A stretch of DNA of 64,000 nucleotides, taken from assembly GCF_004011695.2 (NCBI RefSeq), contig NC_082414.1, positions 558,001 to 622,000 of the forward strand, given 5' to 3'. The notes under the pieces are model-generated. The model worked only from the letters and a program-made list of their open reading frames with translations. It was not told the DNA's origin and did no database searches. Position numbers and translations under genes: made by a program. Positions 45,917 to 58,130 of the stretch are shown here, one piece after another (position 1 is the stretch's first letter; each line of letters begins with the position of its first letter). Source of the stretch: Ascochyta rabiei (taxonomy: Eukaryota; Ascomycota; Dothideomycetes; Pleosporales; Didymellaceae).

Positions 45917-48900
45917 TTACGCAGTACTTAAGCTTTTAGTAGATAATCTTACTAGCTAAAACTTCTTAAACTTTCTATTCTCTTATACCTTAGATAGGGA
46001 TACCTATAGGTTATAGAGCTTCTTATCTAGGTAAGAGGTTATTAGGATCCTTATATAAGACGTTTAGTATAAATATATTATATATTTTTAAGCCTAGTAA
46101 AAGTTTTAAATAATCTAAGTAACCTATCTACTCTAGGACTTTAAAGGAACCTTCCTACTTGTTAGATAGCTTCTAGCTTAGTTGCTTAATTATTAAGTTC
46201 TAGGTAGAAAGATATACCTTATTACTAATAGTTTAGTTTATAAGGTAATAGTAGCTATTAACTACAGAGTGTATATAGTCTTAAGTGTTCTCTATATTTT
46301 CTTTAGCTACCTTCTAGGTGTTATATATATAGGTAGCTAATACTAAGGCTTTCTTATAATTAAGTTTCTTAACTAGGTTTATACCTAAATTAGCCCTATT
46401 CTAATTCTAACTCTATTTAGACTTACTACTATAGATAGCTTATTAAGGTAATATTCTAATTAAGGAATATAGTAGAGTAAGCTAGGCACAAATAATAATT
46501 AGGAGTAGTTTAGACTAGTTATCTTAGTAGTATAAGATAAATAGGTAAAGTTACTAATCTATATACTTATTTATAATCCCTATTTAGCTATTAGTTCTTT
46601 ATAATAGGCTGTATATAGTTTAACTATTTTACCTCTAATTTAGTAGAAGAGCTCTAACTACATTTAATCTAACTATATTTAAGTTAATCTTATATAGACT
46701 TCTTAGTAGCCTTAGGTTCTTTAAGATTCTACTTATATAGGGGTAATAAGAAATCTAATAATTTTTCTTCTAAGATAATTTTAGAGTTATACGGCTAGAG
46801 TTCTAAAAGGGTTTTAGACTCTGTTTTGCTAACTATATTAGTATATTAGGCGTAATTCTCTAGTAATTACTCTCTTAGAAGGTAGGCGTTTTCTAGATTA
46901 TCTAGGTTAAGATAGTTTTCAATAAGGTATTTAATGTTATATAGACTAGTAGTAAAGAATTTAATCTATTTTTTTTATAGAGGTAAAAAGACTTTGCAAA
47001 TATTATAAAAATAATCGCAGCTAGGGTTAGGAGCAAGTTAGCGTCCTTTTAGGTCTAGGCTAATACTAAGGTTTAAGATATTAGTAGTTATAAAATACCT
47101 CTAATTTAATAGATAGAATAGTTTAGGCTTTAGCTCTACTAGTATTTCTTTATATTCTATAGGTAATCTCTATGTTATATATTCTATAAGACGTAGGCTT
47201 GAGCTAAAGAGTAGTTAAGGGTTATTAATAATAGAGGGGTAGGGTTATATAACTAAGGATACTTTACTAGCTATATAAACTAAGTCTATTTAATATTAAC
47301 CTAGAGCTTTAAATATTTTAACTTTTTAATACTAATAATACAATCCTAAGATTCTCGGTTAATAATAATAAAGAGGTAGTTATAGATCTTATACCTATTA
47401 ATAATTAGGTATAGCTAGGTATACTAGTTTACTAGGGTTATAATTTAGTCTTAGAATTCTTTAATAGTAATCTTATAGGGTAGCTTTTAGATAGAAGTCC
47501 TAGGCGCTAAAGAGACTAAAGAAGTAATTTTAGAGTCTAGAAATAAAAATCCTTAGGTACTAGTATTAATTAAGAAGTTAAGTTATACGCCTAGCCCTTA
47601 GTCTAATAGAATAGAAGATGTAAGAAAATAGGGTCTACTAAATAGATAAGATAAGGAGAGGTTAGATAGGTTATATTAATTTAGGCCTAGATAAGGTTAT
47701 CCTCTTAGGCAGAACTATTTCTGCTAGATATTAGGTCCTCTTTAAAATATTCTTTAGTATTAATATACTCTTTAGTATCTACTTAGATTTCTTAAATTTA
47801 AGGACTAGTATAATCTTTTGCAAAATAAGCTACCTTACTATAGTTATAGTAGTTACCTAGAGTTAGCTCTCTTATAGGTGTAGCTTAGGGGGTATTTCTA
47901 AGTAGAGGTAGAGTAGATGTAAAAGGCTTCTAAATACTAGAGGTAGGTTAGTTTAGAAGTAGGTTATTAGACTAAGGCTAAGTATTAACTATTTAGGGTT
48001 AGGTCTAAGTTAGGATAGTGTTAGGTAGAGTATAGATAGAGTTCTATTTTCTTTCTATATTATATACTCTTAAGTACTCTTCTATAACTTTAAATAAGTT
48101 ATTCTACTATCTTTTAAATTCTAGATTTAGACTTTAGAGGGCTAGAGTAACCTTTGTCTATATGTAGTAAAGCTATTCTAACTTAGGTACTTATCCTAAA
48201 TAGCAGAACTTAGAAATTATACTTTAAAAGTTAGAAATATATTAATGTCTTCTATTTATAGTTAGTTAAACACAGCCTAACTCTTAGCTTGCTTATTTTT
48301 AGTAATAAAATAAGAGTAGAGAAGTAAAAATTTTTCTTTAGTATTCTTAAAATAATCTTAGTTATAAGACAAGTATATAGGCTTAAGGTATTTCTTAATA
48401 AGCCTAGAAGTGTATCTCTATACTAGAGCTATATAGGCTCTCTCTATAGAATAGTTATCTAAATTAATATTAAGTTAGTTGTAATTTAAGGCTTGCTACT
48501 GTTTAAAGGTAGGATCCTTACTATTACTAAATTTATTAATAGTTAGAGTTTATTTACTAAGCCTAGAGGTATAGACAGGGCTTAAAGAACTAAGTCCCTA
48601 AGTTAGTTAGAGGGACTTAGTAGTAGGTATAGGATTATCTTTATATAGAAAGTTTTATACTTAAAGCGTAGCTATTTTAGACTATAGTTAGTCTATCTCT
48701 ATACGCAGCTTATCCTAATCTAAGTCTTTATCTAATTTACTTTTAGTAAGTAGTTTATTAACTAATTCTTTAGAAGGTATAGTTATATAAGTTTAAGTAC
48801 ATCTTCTAGTAAGGTCCTTTAAACTAGGGTTAGTAGTACCTAATAATAGTAATAGTAATTCAGATAGGTTTTTAATAATCTCTAAGTGTTTATCTTAGTG

Positions 48901-49153
48901 TAATCTAACGCAGCTTTTTCTAAAGGTAATCCTAGAGTAGTAAGTTACAGAAAGTTCTAAACCTAAAGGCTTTAGTTACTAGAAGGTCTCTAGAATCCTA
49001 ACTATTATATTAAATAATAATTAGTACCTAGCCTAAATTTGTAACTGTAAGGGGTCTAGATCTTAAGGTACTTAAAATAGCTAAATAAACTTTACGATAT
49101 TATTTAGAGGCTATTACTAACTAGGACAAGTTTTTAAGTATAATAAAACTATC
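45917..49153 (-). pseudogene. Gypsy-2 gag-pol remnant with the polymerase core missing
   Basis: Minus-strand reading from the 5' LTR gives: a gag-like region (about 48.9-48.2 kb, with DPTFKQ*QALNYN); a degenerate zinc knuckle of the CxxC..HFxxxC type (NYYNYSKVAYFAKDY, about 47.83 kb); a protease-like and linker region; and the conserved start of reverse transcriptase (PYNSKIILEE then PLYK*NLKEPKATKKSI, about 46.83-46.69 kb). Within about 150-300 bp it passes to an integrase C terminus (NKVYLST*NL then SFKVLE*IGYLDYLKLLLGL, about 46.25-46.05 kb). The RT core, RNase H and integrase core are therefore absent. This is a deletion derivative, unlike the other Gypsy copies here. Confidence 0.65.
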
Positions 49154-49439
49154 TAGAATAATAGAAGTCTCTAATAGACGTAGATATCTATAATAAGGTA
49201 AATAGAAGCACTTAGATAGTTTATATAGAGAATTATTCTATTTCTATTAGTCTTATATAAAAGAATACTTAAAAACTAGCTATCTATACTTATTAACATT
49301 ATATCTTTTATACCTTATAAGAGTTAGAAAGAATTAAATTACTAGCCTAGGGTGTAGAGTAGACACAGATGTAACGGTACAAAGTTAGTAATAAGTTAGA
49401 GAGAAATTAAATAGGACTTTAGGTACTTAGTATGTTATA
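49154..49439 (-). repeat. 5' LTR of Gypsy-2
   Basis: 286 bp; partner of 25419-25704. Confidence 0.82.
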
Positions 49440-49455
49440 GTAGAGAGTATAGGCC
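49440..49455. repeat. Fragment of tandem-repeat copy 2 between two insertions
   Basis: GTAGAGAGTATAGGCC: it corresponds to AGAGTAAAAGGTC of copy 1. Its last five bases, AGGCC, are the target duplication of the next element. Confidence 0.75.
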
Positions 49456-49939
49456 TATAATAATCCTATACTAGGGTATAGTATAAACATAAGTACTAGC
49501 TAACTAAGACCTCTAATTCTGCCCTAAAGGAATAAATAGTAGAGAAGAACAGAATAGAAAGGGTTATTACGTAACTACTTATTAATAAGTATAATATATA
49601 TAACTACTTATTAATAAGTATAGTATAATATACTTGTCTATAAGCACCCTTATACATTTTATTAGACTAACTCTAGTTACTTATTAATAAGTATTATATC
49701 TTCTTAGTATATAGCTAGTAGGAATATAACCCTTATAGTTTATATTTAACCTTATTAATTAAGTTTATCTTTAGAATCTTAACCTGCGCTTAAACTAGAT
49801 AGTCTACTCTGTACTATTTAGTGCACCCTATCTTTATAAGCTTTACTTAGTTAATAACCCTAACTAATCTACTAGTACTTATCCCTAAGAACTAACAAAA
49901 TTAGTGCTTATAGTCTTTAACTAAAGTACAACTTTAATA
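49456..49939 (+). repeat. 5' LTR of Gypsy-4
   Basis: 484 bp; contains several ACTTATTAATAAGT palindromes; ends ACTTTAATA. Confidence 0.9.
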
Positions 49940-52900
49940 TTTTAAACACCCCTAAGATAAGTACTATTAGATCCTGTACTACCTCTAGTAACTCTATATC
50001 TAGTAACATTAGTATAGATATAACTATTACTACTAGCACTATAAATATTAATAAGCCTAACCTTTACTATAGAGATTGTAGTAAGCTTAATAACTAGCTT
50101 ATATAGTAGGACCTCCTCTTTACCTTTTAAGGTAAGAAGGTTTCTAAGGCTAAATAAGTACTCTTTACAGCTAGCTATATATATAGTAAAGTATTTACCT
50201 AGACTAAGCTCTTTATACAGTAGTACTAAGCTAGTAAGGCCCTAAATAGCGTAGATAAATAGAAAAAAGACTTTAACCTATTTAAAGAAAAGATTAAGCT
50301 AATCTTTAGAGTTTATAATAAACTATATATTGCGTAACGTAACATTTAGAAGATTAGATAGGATAAGTTAGCTGCTAAATACACTATAGAGTTTTAGCAG
50401 CTTACTACTAATACTAACTAGGATAATACTACCCTAATTACTATGTTTTAATTAGAATTAAAGCCTAAGGTTAAAAAAGAAGTTATACTTACTAGTATAA
50501 GCATAGAAACCCTTAATAAGCTTATTAATACTACTATTAATATTAATATAAACTCTATAAACTTTATTAAGAACTTTAAGATATCTCTAGAGTACGTATT
50601 ACTGTTATTACTACTAATAGGCTGCTACTAAGGAACTAGTAGCATAATAACTTAGATAAAGAATAGTAAGAAGTCTATAATTAGCTAAATACTAGTTATT
50701 ATATCTATAGCAACACTTAGAGTAGATACTACAGAGCTAAAGTAATAGACCTCTTAAACCTTAATAAGGGACTACTAAAGTAATAGAATAAGAAGCCTAA
50801 GGGGGGTAACTAATATAGAGGTAGTAGGGACTGCTATAACTATAGTAAACTAGGCTACTTTAATAGAGACTACTAGATAAATAAGGTTTACTGCTATTTA
50901 AATATACTTATCTATAATTATTATTATATAGAAGCTAGTAAATAGGAAAATCTTACTAATAATATAGGATAACTGCTAGAAGGCCTATAGTCTAGTCTAG
51001 AGGATAATAATAACTATATTATACCTCTAATTTATATAGTAACACCCTACTAGAACGCCTAGACAGGTAAAGAAATAGAGTACTACTCTAATAATAACTA
51101 GCAAAGGATAGATAACCTACTAGACACCTTAGGATAAGAGTTTAACTAAATTAGTGCCCTACTAATACGTAAACAAGAACATATAGCTTAATAAGGCTAG
51201 AAGCGTAATAATAAAGAAGCCTATTACCTAATATATTAAGAACTTGTTAGTTCTATAGAAGTACCTAAAATTATAGAAATAATACTAGAACTCTAATAGC
51301 TTGTTTATTAGTTTTAAAAAGAAATTAATAATAGTAAATAGTTTACTAATAACCTAGAAGAAGCTAAAGACTAGCTTTAGTGTAAGTAAGAAATATAGCT
51401 TAGCCTACAACGTATATAGAAGTAGAAGAAAGTACTACTAATAATTAGCCTATAACTATAGTATATTCTAGACTACTAAATCCTAAGATATAGAACCCTT
51501 ATATAGATAGTATATACTAAGAATAAATATATAATCTACTATAATAAGAAGCTTACTATAGAATAGTTCCTAGTATAATAAAGCATCTATTATAGTTAAT
51601 AGTACTAGTGTTATAATAACCTATATAAACTTTATCTTATTAATAAATACTTAAAAGTATACTTTTCTAAGATTAGATATCCTATAGGCTATAATATAAA
51701 TATAGCTAGTAGTTAATAGAAGTTAGTATAATATATACTAGTAGAACTACCTTACTATAGATTATAAGAAGTATTTTAGTACTAAGGAGTTTAAAGGGTT
51801 TAGTAATAAGGAGAATTTTTTAAGCTAGCGCCTATAAGTCCTAGAGATTAATCTATTAATAGTATTAGGAATAAATACCTTATTAAGCTACCTATTAAAA
51901 TAAATATAGGAGCCTTAATAGTACTCTTAGACTTAGAAGTATAAGTAAGTTATATATCTAGAATAGTAATATAGTAAGCTAGACTTAGATTATATTATAA
52001 GAAGAACTCTTTCTTACTCTAAGTAGCTAATAAAGAATTAATACTAGATAAACTACTAATTATATTTAAAGTAATAGTAGTATCTCTATAGATATATAGG
52101 CACTATAAGGAAATAAACCTAAATATCTTTTTAAAGGCTACGTATAATGTTATATTAAGACTTTTCCAGTTATAAAAGTATAATATAAAAATAGACTAGG
52201 TATAAGAAAGACTTTTATTAGAAGGATATAAATATAGTACTAATACATCTACACCTACGCAGCGTATACAGCAGCTAGTAGATAAAAAGAAGATTAATAA
52301 TATCTCTTTAATATATAAGACGCGCTAAAATAGAGTAGTTAACTCTGTAGATACTAAACGCCCTACAGATTATAAAGTAAGAGTTAAGAAGAAGAGAAGT
52401 ATACCTTCTACTATCTCTAATATATATAGATAGTATATAGAGATATTAAAAGAAGAGCTTATAGTAAAAGCTCTATCTAAGTATAAACTATAGGATTATA
52501 AGATTAAGCTCTAGAAAGAAAAGATACTAACTTTTAGGCTGTTATATTAGTTATTAGAAAAGGAACATAGAGTACTTTAGAAGTACATTAAGAAGAACCT
52601 TAAGAAGGAATTTATTAGAAGATTAGAATTACCTACAGGGTACCTAATTATGTTTATTCTAAGGAAGGATAGTAAGCTTTAACCTTATATTAACTTTAAA
52701 AAGCTTAATAAAATTACTATTAAGAACTATTACCTACTCCTAAATATTATAGAGTTATAGAACTAGCTAGTAGAAGCTAAGTACTTTATAGTATTAGACC
52801 TATAAGGCGTTTATAACCTTATATATATAAAGAAAGGAAAAGAATAGAAAATAGTATTTAGAACGTTATATAGACTCTATAAGTACCTAGTTATACTATT

Positions 52901-54636
52901 TAGTCTAATAAACGCACTAGTAATATACTAGAAGTTAATTAACAATATCTTTAGAGTACACCTTAACAGAACTATAGTAGCGTACCTAGATAATATCCTA
53001 GTGTACTTAAAGATACTAGAAGAGCATAAACACTATATTATAGAAGTACTAGAATGCCTAAGGTAGGTAGACCTATAACTTAAACCTAAAAAGTATAAAT
53101 AGTATAAGGAGGAAGTCAAATTCCTAGGGTATATTATAGAATAATATAGAGTTAAGATTAGTCTAATAAAAGTAGAAGTAGTTAAGACCTTACAGACGCT
53201 AAAAATAGTTTAACAGATCTAAGAATTCTTAGGATTTGTTAACTTTAACTAACACTTTATTAAGGACTACTCTAAGATTATAATTCTGCTAATAAAGCTT
53301 ACGTAGAAGGACACACTATTTAAGTAGAGATAAGAATAGAATAATGTATTTAAGGTACTTAAATAAGCCTATATTATACCTTCTACGTTAATTATACTTT
53401 ATAGTAGTAAACTAATATATATAGAGACTAATACCTTAGATCTTATATTAGGCGTATATATTATATAAGAAAAGAATAGACTATAGTACTCTATTACTTA
53501 CTACTTACGTAAGTTCTTAGGACTAGAAGAACGCTATAATATATATAATAAAGAAATACTTATAATTATATTAGCTTTAGAATATTAGAGACTATATATA
53601 GAAAGCTACTTAGAACTTACTATCTATACTAACTATAAGAACCTAGTATACTTTACTACTACTAAGGTCTTAAATTAAGAATAAGTACGTTAGTCTAAGA
53701 TAATTAGGTAATATAAATTTAAGATATTATATACACTAGGTAAGGATAATAGCAGAGCTAATACATTTAGCTAACAACACAACCTTACTAGAGAAAAAAC
53801 AATTAAATAGTTTATAGTACTAGAAATTTATAATAGTAGACTGCTTAGACTATTATAGTAGGTAAATAATATAATATATATAAAAAATAAATAGCGCATC
53901 ATATTAGACATATAAGAGGAACTTTAGAATAAAATTATAGCTAATTATTATAAAAATCTATAATATAGATACTCTAAAATTATATATATAATAGAACTTA
54001 TTAAGTAATACTATAGGTTTAGTAATATAAAGAATAAGGTTACTAAATATATTAAGAACTATATTAACTATTAGTAAAGTGAATATAGTACACATATAAA
54101 ATATAGAGAAATATAGGTAATAAAGCTACCTATAGTACTATAGATAAACATTATAATTGATTTTAGTATACAGCTACCTATCTTAAGAGACCCTATTACT
54201 AGATATAACTACAACTTAATATTTATTATAGTTAATAGATTTACTAAGTACGCTAAAATAATACTAATTTAATATAGTTATACTATAGAGTAGCTTATAT
54301 AAGTATTTCTAGATTAATATATAAGATATTATAGTATACTAGTATTAATAATTAGTAATTAAGATAAGCTCTTTATAATAAACTACTAGATTACGCTCTT
54401 AGTAGCAATTAGTACTAAGAAGAAACTCTTAACAGCCTATTATCTATAGATAGATAGATAGACTAAAAGAATTAATTAGACTATAAAAACATACCTACAG
54501 ATATATAGTAACTAGTAGTAAGATAACTAGGTTTTACTATTTTTTATAGTATAGATTACATATAATAATAAATTATTAGAAGTAATAGGAAAATTACTAT
54601 TCTTTCTAAATTATAGGATGTACTTAAATCTCTTTA

Positions 54637-56500
54637 ACGTACCCTACAGGCGAGCCGCTTAACGGGCAAGCCGCTTACTTTTGCTAAGCCCCTACTAAAC
54701 TTCTCCTCCTACACTATCGTCTTCTTAACAACACTATTTAGACGCGTTAAAGAAAGCTTAGATACAGCTTGCGCTCTAGGCTCTTAAACAAGACATAAAT
54801 CTCTCTTAGCAACGTGCTGTAGCTATCTACAGGGTCTCTTAAAAGACACTAAGCGACTAACACATAGGACAACCTTTACGCGCAGATTCTATAGCTAACT
54901 TACAGAAGCTAGACAACAATAAGAAGGAGGTGATTATTAAGCATGTTCTTGAGCTAGATGCGCGAGGATTTTCCCCTTAGCTCTTAGATGTAGCTACTAT
55001 GGCCAATTCTTTACGCGCTAAGCGTAATCTAGGCCCTATTAGCGTAAACTAGCCTAGTACGTTTGTTAAGTAACACCTAGAGCTTAAAGTTAAGTTTAAT
55101 TGCAAGTACGACTATAAGAGAGCCCTCTATAAGGATTCTAAGGTTCTACAGGGCTGGTTTAGCCTAGTAGCTAACATTAAAGCTAAGTATAGCATCTAGG
55201 ATGAAGACACATACAACTTCGACAAGACAGGCTTTATAATAGGCTAGATCTCTCTAGAAGTAGTTGTTACAGCTTTAGAACGACAGGGTCGGCCAAAGGC
55301 TATCTAGCTAGGCAACCGAGAGTGGGCTACGGCTATAGTGAGCATTAATGCTAAAGGATAGGCTATTCTAGCCTTTCTTATCTTTAAAGCCTACTACTAC
55401 CTCTCTACCTAGTACAAAGAAGAGGATCTCCCTTACAACTAGGTTATTAGAGTCTCTAATAACAGCTGGACTACCAACAAGCTTAGTCTTAACTAGTTAA
55501 AGCACTTTAACAGGCATACAAAGGAGCGTACTATTAGCACCTACTATTTACTTATTATTAATAGTTATAAGAGCTACAACTCTCTTAAATTCCGGCAATA
55601 CTGTAAGGATAATAAGATTATTACTCTCTGTTTGCCTTCTTACTTATTACACCTTACACAGCCCCTTAATGTAGGTTGTTTTACTACTTTAAAGAAGGCG
55701 TATAGGCGCTAAGCCAAAATACTTATACGTAACTAGATTAACTATATTATAAAGATAGAGTTCCTGCTATGCTTTATACGCGCCTATAATGCTATAATTA
55801 CTTCTAAGAACATCTAGGGAGGGTTCTGAGGTGCTAGATTAGTCCTATTTAACCCAGACTAGGTTATAATGGCCCTTAATGTGAAGTTGCGCACTCTATC
55901 ACCACCACTACCTGTTAACAACAAGCTCTGGCAGTCGCAAACCCTAAGCAACACCCTTAAACTTAGGTTGCAATTAACACTTATAAAGATAAGGATTTAG
56001 AGGTATATAGATAGTTCGCCTACCTCTATAGTTAAGGCGTTTAAGAAGGTAGTAAAAGGGGCAGTAATAATTACGCATAAGCTAGTGTTGGCGTAATAGG
56101 AGATTACTTAGCTTTAAGCTACTAATAAGGCAGCTACACAACAAAAATCACACAAAAGAAAGCAAGTTTAGGCAGAAGGGACCCTAACAGTTAAGGATGG
56201 CCTGCAATTAACAACTCTGAAGGAGTTTAGGGCGCGTAGTGATAGGAAGAAGGCAAAGAAGCAGGTGCGCGCTAAAGGAGGTAAGCCCTTCTAAAGACGC
56301 TGTAGATAGTGTAATTAGACAGGACACAACGCGCAAACGTGTTAGAAAGAGGTAGAAGTAGTTTCTAAATAGTATTACAGGCCATACTGCACTTTACAGC
56401 ACTAAACTAGGTTGTTTTAGGCTATAATAGGGTGGAGTTTAGTAGGGGCTTGGCAAAAGTAAGCAGCTCGCCTGTTAAGCGGCTCGCCCGTAGGGTACGT
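54637..56500 (+). mobile_element. Pogo/Fot1-like Tc1-mariner transposon (pogo-A)
   Basis: Terminal inverted repeats begin ACGTACCCTACAGGCGAGCC at the left and end GGCTCGCCCGTAGGGTACGT at the right, extending about 60 bp each. TA flanks both ends (54635-54636, 56501-56502). Length 1864 bp, usual for the family. It sits inside the integrase-coding part of Gypsy-4. Base composition is less AT-rich and retains more CpA/TpG than the surrounding element, so it probably arrived later or was mutated less. Confidence 0.95.
54940..56360 (+). pseudogene. pogo-A transposase, inactivated
   Basis: The translation shows an N-terminal helix-turn-helix/CENP-B-like part (LELKVKFNCKYDYKRALYKD) and DDE landmarks: YNFDKTGFIIG at about 55.2 kb; VIRVSNNSWTTNKL; LIINSYKSYN at 55551-55580, where relatives have a catalytic LILDGHES-type motif; LLHLTQPLNVGCFTTLKKAY at about 55.65 kb. 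It ends in a zinc knuckle (RRCR*CN*TGHNAQTC, about 56.29-56.35 kb). Many in-frame TAG codons and the loss of the second catalytic Asp make it inactive. Confidence 0.9.
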
Positions 56501-57622
56501 TACTAGAAGTCTCGACATACTAATTAAGACTAAATTAGTAATATTCTTAGTAGTAAGACTAAAAGAGGTGAATAAGAAAGTACTAGAGAATATTAGTAGG
56601 GCTTAAGAATAAGTAGTCCTATATACTAACTAAAAAAGAAAAACAGCACCTTAGCTAAAAGAAGAAGATAAAGTCTATCTTCTTATAAAAAACCTTTACA
56701 CATAAAGACTAACAAAAAAACTAGACTACGTTAAAGTTAGCTTCTTTTCTATTTTTAAGTAGATAAGCCTAGTTAACTATTAACTTAATCTGCTAAAGAA
56801 TATAAATATCTATCTAATGTTCTATATATTACTATTAGAACTAGCTAACTCTAGAACGCCTATCTAGAAGAGCTTCTATTACTAAGCTAATAGTAAAGAC
56901 TAATAGGAAGTTAAAATAATAGTAATATATAAGAGAAATAGCAATTACTAAAGGTATCTAGTTAAATAGTTAGGATACCTAGACTTAGAAAATATATAGA
57001 AATAACTTACGTACCTTATAAGCTACTACTAATTAGTATATATATACTATAATTTGCTATAGATTCTTTAATTTAACTAAGATTACTCTAGATAGCTAGT
57101 AAGGAACATATACTAATAGACGCTTTAGAATAGTTAGAATTAACTATCTTAGCTAGGTCTAACTTACTAGCCTTAACTATTCTATTTACTAAATATAGCG
57201 CCTTTTACTACACGCGTTTATATACCTAGTTTAGAATTTTCTTATTACATAATAATTACGTAACTGTAGTTATAAAGAGTAACTTATCTACTATTACCTT
57301 TTTCTTATACTTCTTATAAGTCTTATCTAATAACGCCTAAGATATATTTATATAGTACTTACTAGCCTTTATATACTTAGCACACTTTAGACCTTTTAGA
57401 CTACCTAGTATAATATAGCACTTATAGCTACTAAAGAAATAATAATTATAGAGGACTTTAGTAGGTGTATTAGCTTAATAGATTTCTAATATAAGATAGA
57501 TATTATAGGTATATAAGAAAATCTTAACTTATAGGTTACTAGATATATAGATTATAGATTATATAAAACTCTAATAAATAATTATATAGTTTAAGAATAA
57601 ACTAAAGAGAAAGAAGAGATAG

Positions 57623-58079
57623 TGTTATAACTTTATGCTAGGGCACAGCATAAACATAAGTACTAGCTAACTAAGACCTCTAACTCTACTCTAAAGGAAT
57701 AAATAGTAGAGAAGAATAGAATAGAAAGAGTTATTATATAACTACTTATTAATAAGTTTAGTATAATATGCTTATCTATAAGCACTCTTATATATATTTA
57801 ATTAGATTAACTCTAGTTACTTATTAATAAGTATTATATCTCCTTAGTATATAGCTAGTAGAAATATAACCCTTATAGTTTATGTTTAACCTTATAAATT
57901 AAGTTTATCTTTAGAATCTAAACCTATGCTTATACTAGATAGTCTATTCTATACTACTTATTATACCCTATCTTTATAAGCTTTACTTAGTTAATAACCC
58001 TAACCGATCTACTAGTACTTATTACTAAGAACTAATAGAATTAGAGCTTATAGTCTTTAACTAAAGTACAACTTTAATA
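57623..58079 (+). repeat. 3' LTR of Gypsy-4
   Basis: 457 bp; TGTTATAAC to ACTTTAATA; followed by AGGCC. Confidence 0.9.
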
Positions 58080-58130
58080 AGGCCTTACTACTATAAGTAG
58101 GTCTCTTTCTCTACTCTCTTATAGCTTACT
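58080..58130. repeat. Last fragment of tandem-repeat copy 2
   Basis: AGGCCTTACTACTATAAGTA and CTCTACTCTCTTAT align with 16702-16739 of copy 1, closing the second copy after three stacks of insertions. Confidence 0.85.

Larger units (their letters stand above)
25419..49439 (-). mobile_element. Gypsy element with 286-bp LTRs, internally deleted and carrying nested insertions (Gypsy-2)
   Basis: LTRs 25419-25704 and 49154-49439 are each 286 bp and in the same orientation. A purine tract on the minus strand (GGGGGGGGGAGAGAAGGG, about 25708-25727) abuts the left LTR, so the coding sense is minus. The interior holds a LINE, another Gypsy element (33874-45911) and, inside these, a TRIM and a Copia element. 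A clear target duplication was not found, but the flanks rejoin the 167-bp tandem-repeat copy, which supports the outer boundaries to within a few bases. Confidence 0.8.
49990..57050 (+). pseudogene. Gypsy-4 gag-pol remnant
   Basis: Plus-strand order: gag (about 50.0-50.6 kb, with AAKYTIEF*QLTTNTN and KPKVKKEVI); reverse transcriptase (about 52.55-53.1 kb, with GYLIMFILRKDSK, then INALVIY, then AYLDNILVY at about 52980-53010, the YxDD reading YLDN); RNase H (about 53.4-53.65 kb, with IYTNYKNLVYFT); integrase core (about 54.1-54.63 kb, with IVNRFTKYAK and IISN*DKLF), cut by the pogo-like element; integrase C terminus from 56.5 kb; and a chromodomain near 56.92-57.03 kb (YLVK*LGYLDLENI*K). Stops, mostly TAG and TAA, fall where Gln or Trp is expected. 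The element cannot make a functional polyprotein. Confidence 0.88.
49456..58079 (+). mobile_element. Ty3/Gypsy chromodomain element, plus strand, split by a pogo-like transposon (Gypsy-4)
   Basis: LTRs are 49456-49939 (484 bp) and 57623-58079 (457 bp). Target duplication AGGCC is at 49451-49455 and 58080-58084. A purine tract (AAAGAGAAAGAAGAGATAG) ends at 57622, giving plus sense. It is the same family as Gypsy-3 (33874-45911), in opposite orientation. About 6.8 kb without the nested DNA transposon. Confidence 0.93.
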
